Source: Chitinimonas sp. BJB300 (lineage in GTDB: Bacteria; Pseudomonadota; Gammaproteobacteria; Burkholderiales; Chitinimonadaceae). Taken from it: DNA of 44,843 nucleotides. The notes under the pieces were generated by a model that was not told the DNA's origin, did no database searches, and saw nothing but the letters and a program-made list of their open reading frames with translations. Positions within the stretch are counted from its first letter, which is position 1. Every line of letters begins with the position of its first letter. The translations under genes were made by a program, and so were the position numbers. Positions 33,981-43,788 of this stretch are shown piece by piece. The stretch lies in NCBI RefSeq assembly GCF_002735695.1, contig NZ_PDZH01000024.1, positions 1 to 44,843 of the forward strand, read 5' to 3'.

Positions 33981-34871
33981 TCAGATCCCGACATCGTTCG
34001 GGTTTTTGATCGCTTCCTTAAGCTTCTCACTCATCGGTAGATTGATGGTGATGTTCTTAGGCGGAATCGGCTTCATAAACCATTTATCGTAGATTTTGTT
34101 GACCTCGCCCGACTTATAGAGCGTGGACAGCGTTTCATCCGCCAGCCTCTTCAGCTGTGGGTCGTCCTTGCGCATCATGATGCCATATGGCTCTACCGAC
34201 AGCGCTGGGCCAACGATCGCGAAGTCCTTAGGATTCTTGTTATTGGCAATCAAGCTGGCCAACAGAACGTCATCCATCACAAACGCTGCTGCACGACCCG
34301 TTTCCACCATCAGGAAGCTCTCGGCATGGTCCTTGGCGTACACGTTTTTTACATCGATTGAGTGGCCTTGCTCATTTTGCTTGATATATCGGTCGGAAGT
34401 AGTACCGGTAGTCGTCACAACAGGCTTGCCGTTCAAATCATCCAGGCTCTTGATGCCCGAATCGGCACGAACCAGCATGCGCACTGAGGTGACAAAGTAG
34501 GAATCACTGAAAGCAACCTGCTTTTGACGTTCTTTTGAATTGGTCGTCGAGCCACATTCCAAATCAACCGTGCCATTTACCATCAGCGCGGTGCGTGTTT
34601 GCGAAGTCACCGGCACCAGCTTCACAACCAGCGAAGGCTTGTTCAGCTTTTTCTTTACAGCTGCCACTACCTGGTTGCACAAGTCCATGGCATAGCCAAC
34701 AGGCTTTTGCTTGTCATCCAGATAGGAGAAGGGAATCGACGATTCACGATGGCCAATGGTGATGATGCCGCTTTCGTTGACCTTTTGAAGCGTGCCGGTC
34801 AGCTCTTCGGCTTGAACGCTGCCCATATAGGCTGTGGCCAGAGCGGCCGACAAGATCAAGATTTTGCGCAT
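33981..34871 (-). CDS. gltI: Glutamate/aspartate periplasmic binding protein
   Basis: The 296-residue protein has a signal peptide (MRKILILSAALATAYMGSVQA). Along its length it matches GltI: GIITIGHRESSIPFSY, VKKKLNKPSLVVKLVPVTSQTR, DLECGSTTNSKERQKQVAFSDSYF, AKDHAESF, FVMDDVLLA and the ending WFMKPIPPKNI. It captures glutamate and aspartate in the periplasm for the GltJK-L importer. It lies about 68 nt downstream of another ATPase gene. Confidence 0.95.
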   Translation of the reverse strand: MRKILILSAALATAYMGSVQAEELTGTLQKVNESGIITIGHRESSIPFSYLDDKQKPVGYAMDLCNQVVAAVKKKLNKPSLVVKLVPVTSQTRTALMVNGTVDLECGSTTNSKERQKQVAFSDSYFVTSVRMLVRADSGIKSLDDLNGKPVVTTTGTTSDRYIKQNEQGHSIDVKNVYAKDHAESFLMVETGRAAAFVMDDVLLASLIANNKNPKDFAIVGPALSVEPYGIMMRKDDPQLKRLADETLSTLYKSGEVNKIYDKWFMKPIPPKNITINLPMSEKLKEAIKNPNDVGI

Positions 34872-34939
34872 TGCTCAGTATCTCCTTCTTTTAGATTGTC
34901 CGACAGTATGGTGGCAAGCTGTAATGACTATAGCCACGT

Positions 34940-35680
34940 TCAATGCATGGGCGATAAAACCTGCTGCAGAAACTGCTTGGCGCGTTCAGATTTTGGCGCA
35001 CTGAAAAACTCGGCGGGCGTTGCCATCTCAACAACTTCCCCCTGATCAAGAAACACAACCCGATCAGCCACTTCACGGGCAAAACCCATCTCATGGGTGA
35101 CACACATCATGGTGATGCCCGTATGCGCTAAATCCTTCATCACCTTCAACACTTCGCCGATCATCTCAGGATCAAGCGCGGAGGTCGGCTCATCAAACAA
35201 CATTACCTTGGGCTGCATGGCTAAACCCCGGGCAATCGCCACGCGCTGCTGCTGGCCCCCGGACAGCTGGCTGGGGAAAACATCGCGCTTGTTGGCGAGC
35301 CCCACTTTAGCGAGCAATGTTTCCGCAAGTGCCTCGGCCTCAACACGCGGCTGCTTGCGGACCTGAATTGGCGCCAACGTGATGTTGTCGAGCACAGTCA
35401 GGTGCGGGTAAAGATTGAAATGCTGGAATACAAAGCCGACATCCGCCCGAACAGTGTTGATATCTGTTTTCGGGTCAATCACGTTCTGGCCATTTACCCA
35501 AATCTCGCCGGAACCAATTGTCTCAAGCTGGTTCACAGTACGGATAAGTGTGGATTTGCCCGAGCCGGATGGGCCGCAAATCACCACCACTTCACCCTCG
35601 GCAACCGAGAGGTTTACATCTTTAAGGACATGCAAGTCCTTGAACCATTTATTAACTGCATTGAACCGGATAATAGACAT
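34940..35680 (-). CDS. Second polar amino-acid ABC ATP-binding protein (GltL/GlnQ-like)
   Basis: From ATG 35680 the product is 246 residues with Walker [10 protein letters not shown] (36-44), [19 protein letters not shown] and [15 protein letters not shown]. It is clearly homologous to gltL in the same cluster but diverges across the whole length, so it is a distinct paralogue and not a recent copy. It precedes gltI on the same strand. A cluster with two ATPases and one permease pair is unusual: it may pair with GltJK under other conditions or serve a transporter encoded elsewhere. Confidence 0.9.
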   Translation of the reverse strand: MSIIRFNAVNKWFKDLHVLKDVNLSVAEGEVVVICGPSGSGKSTLIRTVNQLETIGSGEIWVNGQNVIDPKTDINTVRADVGFVFQHFNLYPHLTVLDNITLAPIQVRKQPRVEAEALAETLLAKVGLANKRDVFPSQLSGGQQQRVAIARGLAMQPKVMLFDEPTSALDPEMIGEVLKVMKDLAHTGITMMCVTHEMGFAREVADRVVFLDQGEVVEMATPAEFFSAPKSERAKQFLQQVLSPMH

Positions 35681-35792
35681 GGTGCTTTCTGTCGTATCGA
35701 ACAAAGTGTAGCGATGCAAAACCATGCTACAAGCGGGGATTCCCTAACAAAGGCGCAAATTCAGGGAAAACACCTATTCTCCTTCGTGCCGT

Positions 35793-36605
35793 TTAGGCAT
35801 CTTGCTGCAATGCACCACTCGGTGTATGCAAATAATTGACCAAGCGTACGTAATCGCGTACCGGCAAGTTCTCTGGCCTAATACTGGAGTCAATATCGAG
35901 CGCCGCAAAGTCGTCATCGCTGACGATACCCTTGAGGTTATTGCGTAGTGTTTTGCGCCGTTGTGAGAACGCTTGCGCCACAAGTTTTTCCAACGCAGCA
36001 GGATCTGCAGCCTGAAGCTCAAACGGGCGTGGAATCATGCGCACAATGGCTGAATCCACTTTGGGCGGCGGAAAGAAAGCATCTGGTGGTACATCCAGCA
36101 GCTTTTCCATATGAAAATGGTACTGCAACATCACGCTGAGGCGGCCATAGTCGGCATTGCTCGGTTCGGCCACCATGCGTAACACCACTTCGTTTTGCAA
36201 CATGAAGTGGCAATCGTTCACCTGGGGCGCAAAGCCAGCCAGATGAAATAACAGCGGCGTCGAAATGTTGTAAGGCAAATTGCCGACCAAACGTATCTGT
36301 CCCCCCGGCGCAATTTGGTCTGCCAGGCTACCAAAATCGAATTTTAGCGCATCGAAATTGTGGATAACCAACTTGTCAGCCGAAAATCGACCGGTCAGGT
36401 TCGCCACGATGTCGCGGTCGATTTCAACAGCATGCAGGGTATTGATCTTGGTCAGCAAAGGCTGGGTAAGCGCGGCCAAGCCAGGGCCGATTTCAACCAT
36501 GGCGTCATTCGGCTGCGGATGAATGCAACTGATGATGTCATTGATGACACCTTGGTCCTGCAGGAAATTCTGACCGAAGCGTTTACGGGGGGTATGCGGT
36601 TTCAT
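35793..36605 (-). CDS. rsmA: 16S rRNA dimethyladenosine transferase
   Basis: The 270-residue KsgA/RsmA protein starts [16 protein letters not shown]. It has the SAM-binding [15 protein letters not shown], the acidic VEIDRD, the catalytic NLPYNIS and the late [14 protein letters not shown]. It dimethylates A1518 and A1519 of 16S rRNA. It follows pdxA by 52 nt, the standard surA-pdxA-rsmA order. Confidence 0.97.
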   Translation of the reverse strand: MKPHTPRKRFGQNFLQDQGVINDIISCIHPQPNDAMVEIGPGLAALTQPLLTKINTLHAVEIDRDIVANLTGRFSADKLVIHNFDALKFDFGSLADQIAPGGQIRLVGNLPYNISTPLLFHLAGFAPQVNDCHFMLQNEVVLRMVAEPSNADYGRLSVMLQYHFHMEKLLDVPPDAFFPPPKVDSAIVRMIPRPFELQAADPAALEKLVAQAFSQRRKTLRNNLKGIVSDDDFAALDIDSSIRPENLPVRDYVRLVNYLHTPSGALQQDA

Positions 36606-36657
36606 GGCCGATATTGTAGGGCCAACCGGCCCGCAGCCAAAGCATGCAATTACATAC

Positions 36658-37656
36658 TTATCTTGCGAGTGAGGCTGCCAGCGTCACTGCCGCAATCAAC
36701 GAGCCGCCATCCGCCTTGCCCATACCCGCCAAATCAAGCGCGGTACCATGGTCAACCGAAGTACGGATCAGTGGTAAACCCAAAGTGATATTGACCCCCT
36801 GACCAAAGGTTGCGTGTTTAAGAACAGGCAAACCTTGGTCGTGATACATCGCCAGCACTGCATCCGCCTGTACCAAGACAGGAGGATTGAACAATGTATC
36901 GGCTGGCAAAGGGCCTATCAACTGCATACATTCCTTCCGCAAGCTCTCCAGCACCGGAATTATCACATCCAGCTCTTCACGCCCCATATGCCCCCCTTCG
37001 CCAGCATGGGGGTTCAGCCCCGCCACTAAGATGCGCGGTTGGGGCAAGCCGAATTTGCCGATCAGGTCGACATGCAGAATACGCAGGGTTTGGGTCAGCG
37101 ACGCTGCTGTAATGGCATCCGCCACCTCACGCAACGGCAAATGGGTGGTGGCTAACGCCACACGCAGCGCATAACCGGGCGCAACCATATTGCATTGCCC
37201 CGCCAGCAGCATCACCACCTGGGCAGTGCCGGTCTGCTCCGCAAGATACTCTGTGTGGCCGGTGAAATGGCCATAGCCGGCATCGCGAATCACGCCCTTG
37301 TGCAAGGGAGCCGTCACCATTGCGCTGAACTCTCCCGACTGACAGCCGGCTACCGCGCGATCCAGCAATGCCAGCACGTGCATTGCGTTTCGGGTATCAA
37401 GCCGGCCCGCCACGCATGGTACCGCCAGCGGTATATGCAGTACTTCCAGATAACCGGGAGGTGGGGTCGTGGTGGGGTCGTAATCACACAGCCGCGCCAC
37501 CGCCGGAACGCAGGCGGCACGATCAGTCAGCAGATGACGGTCGCCCAGCAATACTAAACGGGCAGCGTGATTCGCCGGGTTCAAGGCAGCAGCAAGCTCG
37601 GGACCAACCCCCGCGGGCTCGCCACAGGTTATGGCAATGATGGGGCGCTTTGACAT
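36658..37656 (-). CDS. pdxA: 4-hydroxythreonine-4-phosphate dehydrogenase
   Basis: The 332-residue PdxA contains [15 protein letters not shown] near the N-terminus, [28 protein letters not shown], the metal-site [10 protein letters not shown] and [25 protein letters not shown]. It oxidises 4-phosphohydroxy-L-threonine in pyridoxal phosphate synthesis. All metal-ligand histidines are present. It lies about 110 nt after surA and is probably in the same operon. Confidence 0.96.
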   Translation of the reverse strand: MSKRPIIAITCGEPAGVGPELAAALNPANHAARLVLLGDRHLLTDRAACVPAVARLCDYDPTTTPPPGYLEVLHIPLAVPCVAGRLDTRNAMHVLALLDRAVAGCQSGEFSAMVTAPLHKGVIRDAGYGHFTGHTEYLAEQTGTAQVVMLLAGQCNMVAPGYALRVALATTHLPLREVADAITAASLTQTLRILHVDLIGKFGLPQPRILVAGLNPHAGEGGHMGREELDVIIPVLESLRKECMQLIGPLPADTLFNPPVLVQADAVLAMYHDQGLPVLKHATFGQGVNITLGLPLIRTSVDHGTALDLAGMGKADGGSLIAAVTLAASLAR

Positions 37657-37767
37657 GGTGGCGGCTCCGCAGCTGAACGACGCCCCGTCCCAAACCGGCC
37701 CACGTATTTGCGACGGCTACACGCAACACATCATAAGCAGGTTTTAAGGCGGGCGATCGTGCAGCGA

Positions 37768-39060
37768 TTACTTGTCGTCCAGACGCAACTCGACAAATGC
37801 TTGGTCACGCATCTGGCGGGACCAATCTTCATATTGCTCATCAGCCTTACGCTCGCGCAATTCGGTGCGTACTCGCACCTTTTGCCGCTCGTGGGTGACA
37901 TCCTGATCCCGCCGCTCCAGCACTTGGATCAAATGCCAACCAAAAGGTGTCTTGATAGGTTGGGAAAGATCACCAGGGTTCAAGGCATTCATTGCCTGCT
38001 CAAAGTCTGGCACTGTATCGCCCGGTGAAATCCAATCAAGATCCCCGCCTTTTTGGGCCGAACCATCTTCGGAGTGCAGCTTGGCCTGTTCAGCAAAGTC
38101 GACGCCATTGACAACACGCTCGCGGATTTCGCTGATACGCTGCTTGGCGTCGGTATCCGAGGTCAGTTCGTTTACCTTGATCAACAAATGACGCGCATGG
38201 GTCTGACGTACAACCTCCTTGCCATCGCGCTGGCGCGTTTCGCTGAGTTTGATGATGTGAAAACCTGCCGGACTACGCAAGACAGGCGTGTACTGACCAG
38301 GTTTCAGCTGATCGACAGCTTCCAAGAACAGTGGCGGCAAACGCCCGGCGGAACGCCACCCAAGGTCGCCCCCCTGCAACGCATCGCCCGCCTCGGAAAA
38401 ACCCGCAGCCACTTCGGCAAACGCTTTCCCGCTATCCAACGCCCGCCGGGCGCTTTCAGCTCGTAGGCTACGCTGCGCCACCACATCTGGCCCCGCCCCT
38501 TCAGGGATCGCAATCAAGATATGCCCAAGCTTGTATTCCTGCTCGGCACGGTCGCTGCCTTTAGCCGCAGTCAGGTATTGGTCCACTTCGACATCGGTGA
38601 CAAAAACACGGCTATCCACTTCACGCTCACGCAACCGTTGCAACAGCAAATCTTGACGTATTTGTTCCCGGAAGGCCTTGAAGTTGGTGCCTTCTTTTTC
38701 CAACGCTTGCCGGAATTGAACCTGACTCAACTTGTTCTGCTCGGCAATACGCTCAACCGTCTGGTCAAGCTGGCGATCATCCACCCTCAACCCGGTATCC
38801 GCCGCAAAATCGGTTTGGACGCGTTCGTTCACCAGCCGCTCCAACACTTGTTGGCGCAACACATCATTTGCCGGTGGGCTGACCTTCTGGCGAGCAAAGT
38901 TCTGCACGACGCTCTGGATACGAACATTCAGCTCATACTCAGTAATCACTGATTTGTTAACGACCGCAACAATACGATCGAGCGATACAGGCTCAGCGTT
39001 GGCCGACAGAAACAAAGCAGCGGCTACAAGGGACGTGGCAAGGCGGGAAATGGGGCGCAT
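37768..39060 (-). CDS. surA: Periplasmic chaperone / peptidyl-prolyl isomerase SurA
   Basis: From ATG 39060 the product is 430 residues: signal peptide (MRPISRLATSLVAAALFLSANA), the SurA N-domain (LDRIVAVVNKSVITEYELN...), two parvulin domains (LGHILIAIPEG..., GGDLGWRSAGRLPPLF; ARHLLIKV..., GGDLDWISPGDTVPDFEQAM) and a short C-terminal helix. It guides outer-membrane proteins, including LptD, to the Bam complex. The ATG is 2 nt after the lptD stop; a TTG at 39066 is an alternative start. The tight coupling with lptD is conserved in proteobacteria. Confidence 0.96.
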   Translation of the reverse strand: MRPISRLATSLVAAALFLSANAEPVSLDRIVAVVNKSVITEYELNVRIQSVVQNFARQKVSPPANDVLRQQVLERLVNERVQTDFAADTGLRVDDRQLDQTVERIAEQNKLSQVQFRQALEKEGTNFKAFREQIRQDLLLQRLREREVDSRVFVTDVEVDQYLTAAKGSDRAEQEYKLGHILIAIPEGAGPDVVAQRSLRAESARRALDSGKAFAEVAAGFSEAGDALQGGDLGWRSAGRLPPLFLEAVDQLKPGQYTPVLRSPAGFHIIKLSETRQRDGKEVVRQTHARHLLIKVNELTSDTDAKQRISEIRERVVNGVDFAEQAKLHSEDGSAQKGGDLDWISPGDTVPDFEQAMNALNPGDLSQPIKTPFGWHLIQVLERRDQDVTHERQKVRVRTELRERKADEQYEDWSRQMRDQAFVELRLDDK

Positions 39061-39062
39061 GA

Positions 39063-41222
39063 TCAATTCAGTTTGGTATAGCCGGGGATACTGTTTTTGA
39101 GGGTTTGCAACGGATTGGAACCGATAGGGCCAAGATCGTTCAGCTCTAACTGTAGGAAGAACATGTCCCGGGTTTCATTGGCAGGCGTAACAAAGCGCTG
39201 GTTAACAGCGCGGAATACCCAGCAGCCGCCATTGTATTCGAGGCCGGCCAAGGACTCCAAAGTACGTCCATCGGAAATCGACCAGTTGTAACGCGCAATC
39301 GCATGGATCTTGCGGGTTAGCGGCCATTGCGTCGAGATGTCAGCCTGCTTGATGTCATAACGCTTATCCACGCGATAGCCCAGATTAAGTGAGCTACCCG
39401 GTAGAGGCTGATACCGCAGATTCAGCGCGGACTTACGTGTGACCCGGGTCTGCTGGTCATATTGCCACGACGCATCCAGCCACCAATCATCATGCGGCCG
39501 CCCACCCACGGTTGCTATCAGGTCCGACGTTGTTACGTCATGGCCACGGGCGGTTTCATTCAAAGTGACGCGCTGCGAATCAAAATAAAAACGCTGGCCG
39601 ATCGCAACTCGTGCACGTTCAACGCCCGTTTCACGTTCAAACAGGCGCGAGGTCAACGCCATCGTCAGCTGATTGGCATCGTTGACCCTGTCCCCACCTG
39701 TGTACTGGTTCTCGCTGAACATCTGCGCGAAGTTGAAGTCTGCCAAGCCTGAATCGAAGTTCGGGAAAGCCGACTGATCACGATAGGGAATACGCACGTA
39801 ATAGGCTCGGGGTTCCAGCGACTGAGTCATATCACTGCCAAACCACTTGGTCTCCCGGTCGAAATACATGCCGGAATCAACACTAAACACTGGCAGATTA
39901 CGTTTCAGCTTACGGCCATCACCCAGCACATAGCGGCTCAGATGGGCACCAATCCGTGGCGTGATAAAGCCCCAATTACGCTCCAGGGGCAGGCTGACGC
40001 TCGGATAAAGAATACTGCGCCGCCCATCAAGCGTAGAGCGGGTGTTGGCTAGACTGCTATCCAACTGGGTACCATATTTGAAGACCGTTGCTTCACCACT
40101 CAAATCAAAACGGTAAGGTGTGGGCAAGGCTGGAGAATAGTTAAAGTTCAGCTGCGGCAGGCGGGCATAGGGTTGGATAACCGGGTTCGATACATCCTGG
40201 AGCGTTTGGTAGCGCTGCACCAATAACTGCATATTCAAACCAGGCACAGCATAGCTGAGCAAACCCTGCCGCGGCAGAAACGTCTGCGACGCCACCGCGA
40301 GCCGGTCGCCGAAGTCAACGAAGTAACGGTCGTCAGACGCCCTTTGCAAATCCAACTCACCAACCAACCCATCCGCCAGTTGATGTTGGTGCTGATAACT
40401 AATCGCATACCGACGATCACCGCCGAAATTACGGTCTTTATCGATCACTTCTCCATGGAGCTCGCCCGAGAACCTTTCACCCAGATAACGAAACTCGTTA
40501 TTGAACAACACCCCCCGCTTGGCAATAAACCGCGGTGCAATGGTGGCATCCATATTCGGCGCAATATTCCAATAGAAGGGGAGTGAAAGATCAAGACCGC
40601 CCGCACCGGTGTACTTGAAAGACGGCGCCAATAAGCCCGACTTACGCGAACCGTCCAAAGAGAAATCGATATAGGGAGAGTAAAGGATAGGTACACCTTT
40701 AAACTCGATCGTGCCACTACGGGCAACACCAAGATTCCGGTTGTAGTCGAGCTTCAGCTGGTCTGCCTTGAGAAACCAATCGTCCTCGCCCACTGAACAA
40801 GTGGTGAAACGCGCCTTTTGCAAACGGTATTTGCCCGGACCTTCGAATAACAGCTTCCAGGCATCGCCCCGTCCTGGCCGCTTGCCATTACCAAACCGGA
40901 AGCTGGGGGTAGACATTTCTCCCGTACGATCAGACTCTCTCAGATGGAAAAGTCCCCCCTCCACTACGTTACGGTCTTCAGTAAGCCGGGTGTGATCACC
41001 CGCGCGCAACTCTCTCGTATCTTGAAACAGCGTCATCCAGTCGGCTTCGACACGGCGCCCATCGCGATCTATTTGCACGTTTCCCTGGGCTCTTACGGTG
41101 GCCGTGCCCTGACCGTCGACCTGATCGGCAAGGATGGTGCTACTGCCCAGCCCTTCTTCAGCTTGGGCAGAGAAAGCGGTATATAAGGCCAGGATAACAG
41201 GGAGCGGGCAAAAACGCGGCAT
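39063..41222 (-). CDS. lptD: LPS-assembly protein LptD
   Basis: From ATG 41222 the product is 719 residues: signal peptide (PRFCPLPVILALYTAFSAQA), an OstA/LptA-like jellyroll region (ILADQVDGQGTATVRAQGNVQI), then a large beta-barrel with SGLLAPSFKYTGAGGLDLSLPFYWNIAPNMD. Cysteines at TTCSVGEDDWF and near the C-terminus (GGCWVFRAVNQRF) fit the disulfides that lock the barrel to the N-domain. With LptE it inserts LPS in the outer leaflet. The open frame extends 28 codons upstream, but this would overlap the divergent amgK and lacks a signal peptide. Confidence 0.95.
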   Translation of the reverse strand: MPRFCPLPVILALYTAFSAQAEEGLGSSTILADQVDGQGTATVRAQGNVQIDRDGRRVEADWMTLFQDTRELRAGDHTRLTEDRNVVEGGLFHLRESDRTGEMSTPSFRFGNGKRPGRGDAWKLLFEGPGKYRLQKARFTTCSVGEDDWFLKADQLKLDYNRNLGVARSGTIEFKGVPILYSPYIDFSLDGSRKSGLLAPSFKYTGAGGLDLSLPFYWNIAPNMDATIAPRFIAKRGVLFNNEFRYLGERFSGELHGEVIDKDRNFGGDRRYAISYQHQHQLADGLVGELDLQRASDDRYFVDFGDRLAVASQTFLPRQGLLSYAVPGLNMQLLVQRYQTLQDVSNPVIQPYARLPQLNFNYSPALPTPYRFDLSGEATVFKYGTQLDSSLANTRSTLDGRRSILYPSVSLPLERNWGFITPRIGAHLSRYVLGDGRKLKRNLPVFSVDSGMYFDRETKWFGSDMTQSLEPRAYYVRIPYRDQSAFPNFDSGLADFNFAQMFSENQYTGGDRVNDANQLTMALTSRLFERETGVERARVAIGQRFYFDSQRVTLNETARGHDVTTSDLIATVGGRPHDDWWLDASWQYDQQTRVTRKSALNLRYQPLPGSSLNLGYRVDKRYDIKQADISTQWPLTRKIHAIARYNWSISDGRTLESLAGLEYNGGCWVFRAVNQRFVTPANETRDMFFLQLELNDLGPIGSNPLQTLKNSIPGYTKLN

Positions 41223-41292
41223 GGGCGCGAAACAGGGGAAAACGCGAAGTGCGCTAAAATCGCACACTTTCCCGCTTCGCACAAACTCACCC

Positions 41293-42375
41293 ATGGAACG
41301 AATCAATACGTTGCACCAATGGCTACAAACCCAGCTTGGCTCAAACCCAAGCTTGTCGGCACCAATCGGCGATGCAAGCAGCCGGCGTTATTTCCGCCTG
41401 CTATTGGCTGATGGCACCAGCCGGATCGCCATGGATGCACCGCCAGAGCGTAATGATCTACGCTCATTTACTCAAATCGCCACACTTTTGAAACCGGTGT
41501 TGCGGGTACCCAGCATTCTTGCCCAAGACCTCACGCAAGGGTTTCTGCTGCTGGATGACCTGGGTGATATCGATCTGCAAACCGCTTTGGCCGCGTTGCA
41601 AACGCCACCACACCCCAGCCGGAGCCAGCGCGAACAGGAAGATAACGACCGCCAAGTCTTTACCCAGGCGGAAGGACTGTATCGGTGGGTAATCCAAGAC
41701 CTGATCGCCCTTCAGAAAAGTACGCCTACCGACAGCCTGCCGGTATATAGCGCAGAAATCATGGTCGATGACCTGAACCGCTTTGCCGAATGGTATGCTG
41801 ACAAGCACCTGGGCAAACCGCTGCAAGGTGATGACCTGGCTGTATGGGAACGTAGTCGTGCCCTTCTGGTTGCGCGCGCCCAAGCACAGGGCAAGGTGCC
41901 CGTTCACTTTGACTTCCACTGCCGTAATTTGATTGTCGGCCATTCCCAGGGTCCACAAATGGGTTTAGCGGAGCGGGTCGGCATCATCGACTTCCAGGAC
42001 GCACGCTTGGGGCCGATCACCTACGACCTTGCGTCCTTGCTGAAGGATATGTACGTACACTGGCCCGAGTCATTGCGCCTTGAATTGGCCATACGTTTCT
42101 GGGAAAGCGCACGGCTGGCAGCGCTGCCGGTTTCTCCTGCCTTTGACGCTTTCTACGCCGAGTTCGAAATCATGGGCGTGTTCCGCCAGATTCGTACGCT
42201 CGGCACCTTCGCACGCTTGGCGCATCGTGATGGTAAAGCCCAGTACATCGCGGACATGCCCATCGCGCTGGACTACCTGCGTGAGACCTGCGCCCGTTAT
42301 ACCGAGTTACACCCTCTGTACAAGCTGATCAACAAGCTGACTGACTATCAAGTAAGCGTGGGTTATACATTTTGA
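41293..42375 (+). CDS. amgK: Anomeric MurNAc/GlcNAc kinase AmgK
   Basis: From ATG 41293 the protein is 360 residues of the APH-like kinase fold. It has GDASSRRYFRLLL near the N-terminus (ATP contacts), FLLLDDLGDIDL, the catalytic VHFDFHCRNLIV and the metal-binding GIIDFQDARLGPITYDLASLLKD. AmgK phosphorylates MurNAc at the anomeric carbon. MurU then makes UDP-MurNAc, bypassing de novo synthesis and giving intrinsic fosfomycin tolerance in Pseudomonas. The position, divergent from lptD, is as in pseudomonads. Here murU is separated by a MITE and an aldolase gene. Confidence 0.92.
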   Translation: MERINTLHQWLQTQLGSNPSLSAPIGDASSRRYFRLLLADGTSRIAMDAPPERNDLRSFTQIATLLKPVLRVPSILAQDLTQGFLLLDDLGDIDLQTALAALQTPPHPSRSQREQEDNDRQVFTQAEGLYRWVIQDLIALQKSTPTDSLPVYSAEIMVDDLNRFAEWYADKHLGKPLQGDDLAVWERSRALLVARAQAQGKVPVHFDFHCRNLIVGHSQGPQMGLAERVGIIDFQDARLGPITYDLASLLKDMYVHWPESLRLELAIRFWESARLAALPVSPAFDAFYAEFEIMGVFRQIRTLGTFARLAHRDGKAQYIADMPIALDYLRETCARYTELHPLYKLINKLTDYQVSVGYTF

Positions 42376-42436
42376 GAAGAGTGGGCTAAGGCTGGTTTAG
42401 CAACATGGTTTGCTTCAATCAACTGGGTGCCATAGC

Positions 42437-42617
42437 GTTAGCAGGCTGTTGAAAAGCAATTCTTAGTGGGAGAAATTGACTCAAAGCACCCCGTCTACTA
42501 CCTAAATTGCCCAAACCTTAAGCAGATTTTGCTTGGTTTTTAGGCAAAACGGTATGATTTTTCGCAATTTTCGAGCCTCAGATGGGCGCCAGAATCGTTT
42601 TTCAACAGCCTGCTAAC
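42437..42617. repeat. MITE of an unrelated family (family C)
   Basis: This 181-bp element is bounded by inverted repeats: GTTAGCAGGCTGTTGAAAA is perfect (19 bp), and 25 of 27 bases match when extended to ATTCT. The interior is AT-rich (TTTTTAGGCAAAACGG..) and has no ORF. It takes up half of the 371-bp gap between amgK and the threonine aldolase gene. Target duplications are not clear. The remaining bases to 42746 show no convincing promoter. Confidence 0.88.
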
Positions 42618-42746
42618 TCAGTAGGTATTGCGGGAGTAAAACGAACTTTCCGCCCGTATAGCAAACTGACACTATTGGCGTGCGCTTGCCTTGCCCTGGG
42701 CCAGACGTCTATCTACCCCTCACTCTATCTATAAACAGGAACTGGC

Positions 42747-43787
42747 ATGAGTTATCCGCAAGCAACTACAGGCTTCAAGTTGTACGACTTCCGCTCCGAC
42801 ACTGTTACCAAGCCAACCCCCGGCATGGTGGCTGCCATGGCGGCTGCCCAGGTAGGGGATGATGTTTGGGGGGATGATCCCAGCGTTAACCGCTTACAAG
42901 CGGTGGCAGCAGAGCGTTTGGGATTCGAAGCCGGTCTGTTCGCCCCCTCGGGCACTCAAAGCAATTTGATTGGCTTGCTGACACACTGCCAACGTGGCGA
43001 TGAGTATCTGGTGGGGCAGGAAGCCCATACCTATCGCTATGAAGGAGGTGGCGCCGCCGTGCTGGGTAGCATCCAACCCCAGCCGTTGGAAAACGCGGAC
43101 GATGGCAGCATTCCGCTCGACAAGCTACGCAAAGCCGTCAAACCCATCGATCCACACTTCGCACGCACCCGCCTTTTAGCACTGGAAAACACTATTGGTG
43201 GCAAAGTGTTGCCTGCATCCTACGTGCAAGCTGCAACGGATTGGGCGCATAGCATTGGCCTTGCAACCCATCTGGACGGTGCACGCTTATGCAATGCCGC
43301 GGTTCAACGTGGCTTGGCCTTGTCTGACATGGCCCGCGGATTCGATTCTGTATCGATTTGCCTGTCCAAAGGGCTGGGCGCACCCGTTGGCTCGCTGTTG
43401 CTGGGTTCACGCGATTTCATCACCAAAGCCAAGCGGTGGCGCAAGATGCTGGGCGGCGGCATGCGCCAAGCCGGCTTCCTGGCTGCGGCCGGCCTATATG
43501 CGCTCGACCACCATGTCGAACGGCTGGCTGACGATCACCGCAATGCCGCCCGGTTGGCTGAAGGGCTGGCGGCATTGCCAGGTCTTACCGTCACCCCTCC
43601 GCACACCAATATCGTATTCGTCGATGTCGATGAAAAAATCGCCACGGATTTTTCCTCCCACTTGGCCAAACACGGTGTATTGATCAGCGGCCGCGACCAG
43701 CAACGCTGGGTGACGCATCTGGATGTCGATGCCGATGCCGTCGAAGCGACGCTGCGCATTGCCCAGGCTTACTTCGAAGGAAGATAA
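42747..43787 (+). CDS. ltaE: Low-specificity L-threonine aldolase
   Basis: The 346-residue PLP enzyme has [37 protein letters not shown], the APSGTQSNL phosphate site, LDGARL (Asp177 and Arg180) and the Schiff-base lysine Lys208 in [14 protein letters not shown]. It cleaves L-threonine and L-allo-threonine to glycine and acetaldehyde. AGGAAC lies 6 nt before the ATG. Its stop is 1 nt before the murU TTG start, so the two genes are translated together. Confidence 0.95.
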   Translation: MSYPQATTGFKLYDFRSDTVTKPTPGMVAAMAAAQVGDDVWGDDPSVNRLQAVAAERLGFEAGLFAPSGTQSNLIGLLTHCQRGDEYLVGQEAHTYRYEGGGAAVLGSIQPQPLENADDGSIPLDKLRKAVKPIDPHFARTRLLALENTIGGKVLPASYVQAATDWAHSIGLATHLDGARLCNAAVQRGLALSDMARGFDSVSICLSKGLGAPVGSLLLGSRDFITKAKRWRKMLGGGMRQAGFLAAAGLYALDHHVERLADDHRNAARLAEGLAALPGLTVTPPHTNIVFVDVDEKIATDFSSHLAKHGVLISGRDQQRWVTHLDVDADAVEATLRIAQAYFEGR

Positions 43788-43788
43788 G

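Noticed and set aside
37720-37747. ATAAGCAGGTTTTAA between surA and pdxA as a decayed family A/B end
   Set aside because: The match is too short, and no partner terminus or target duplication was found.
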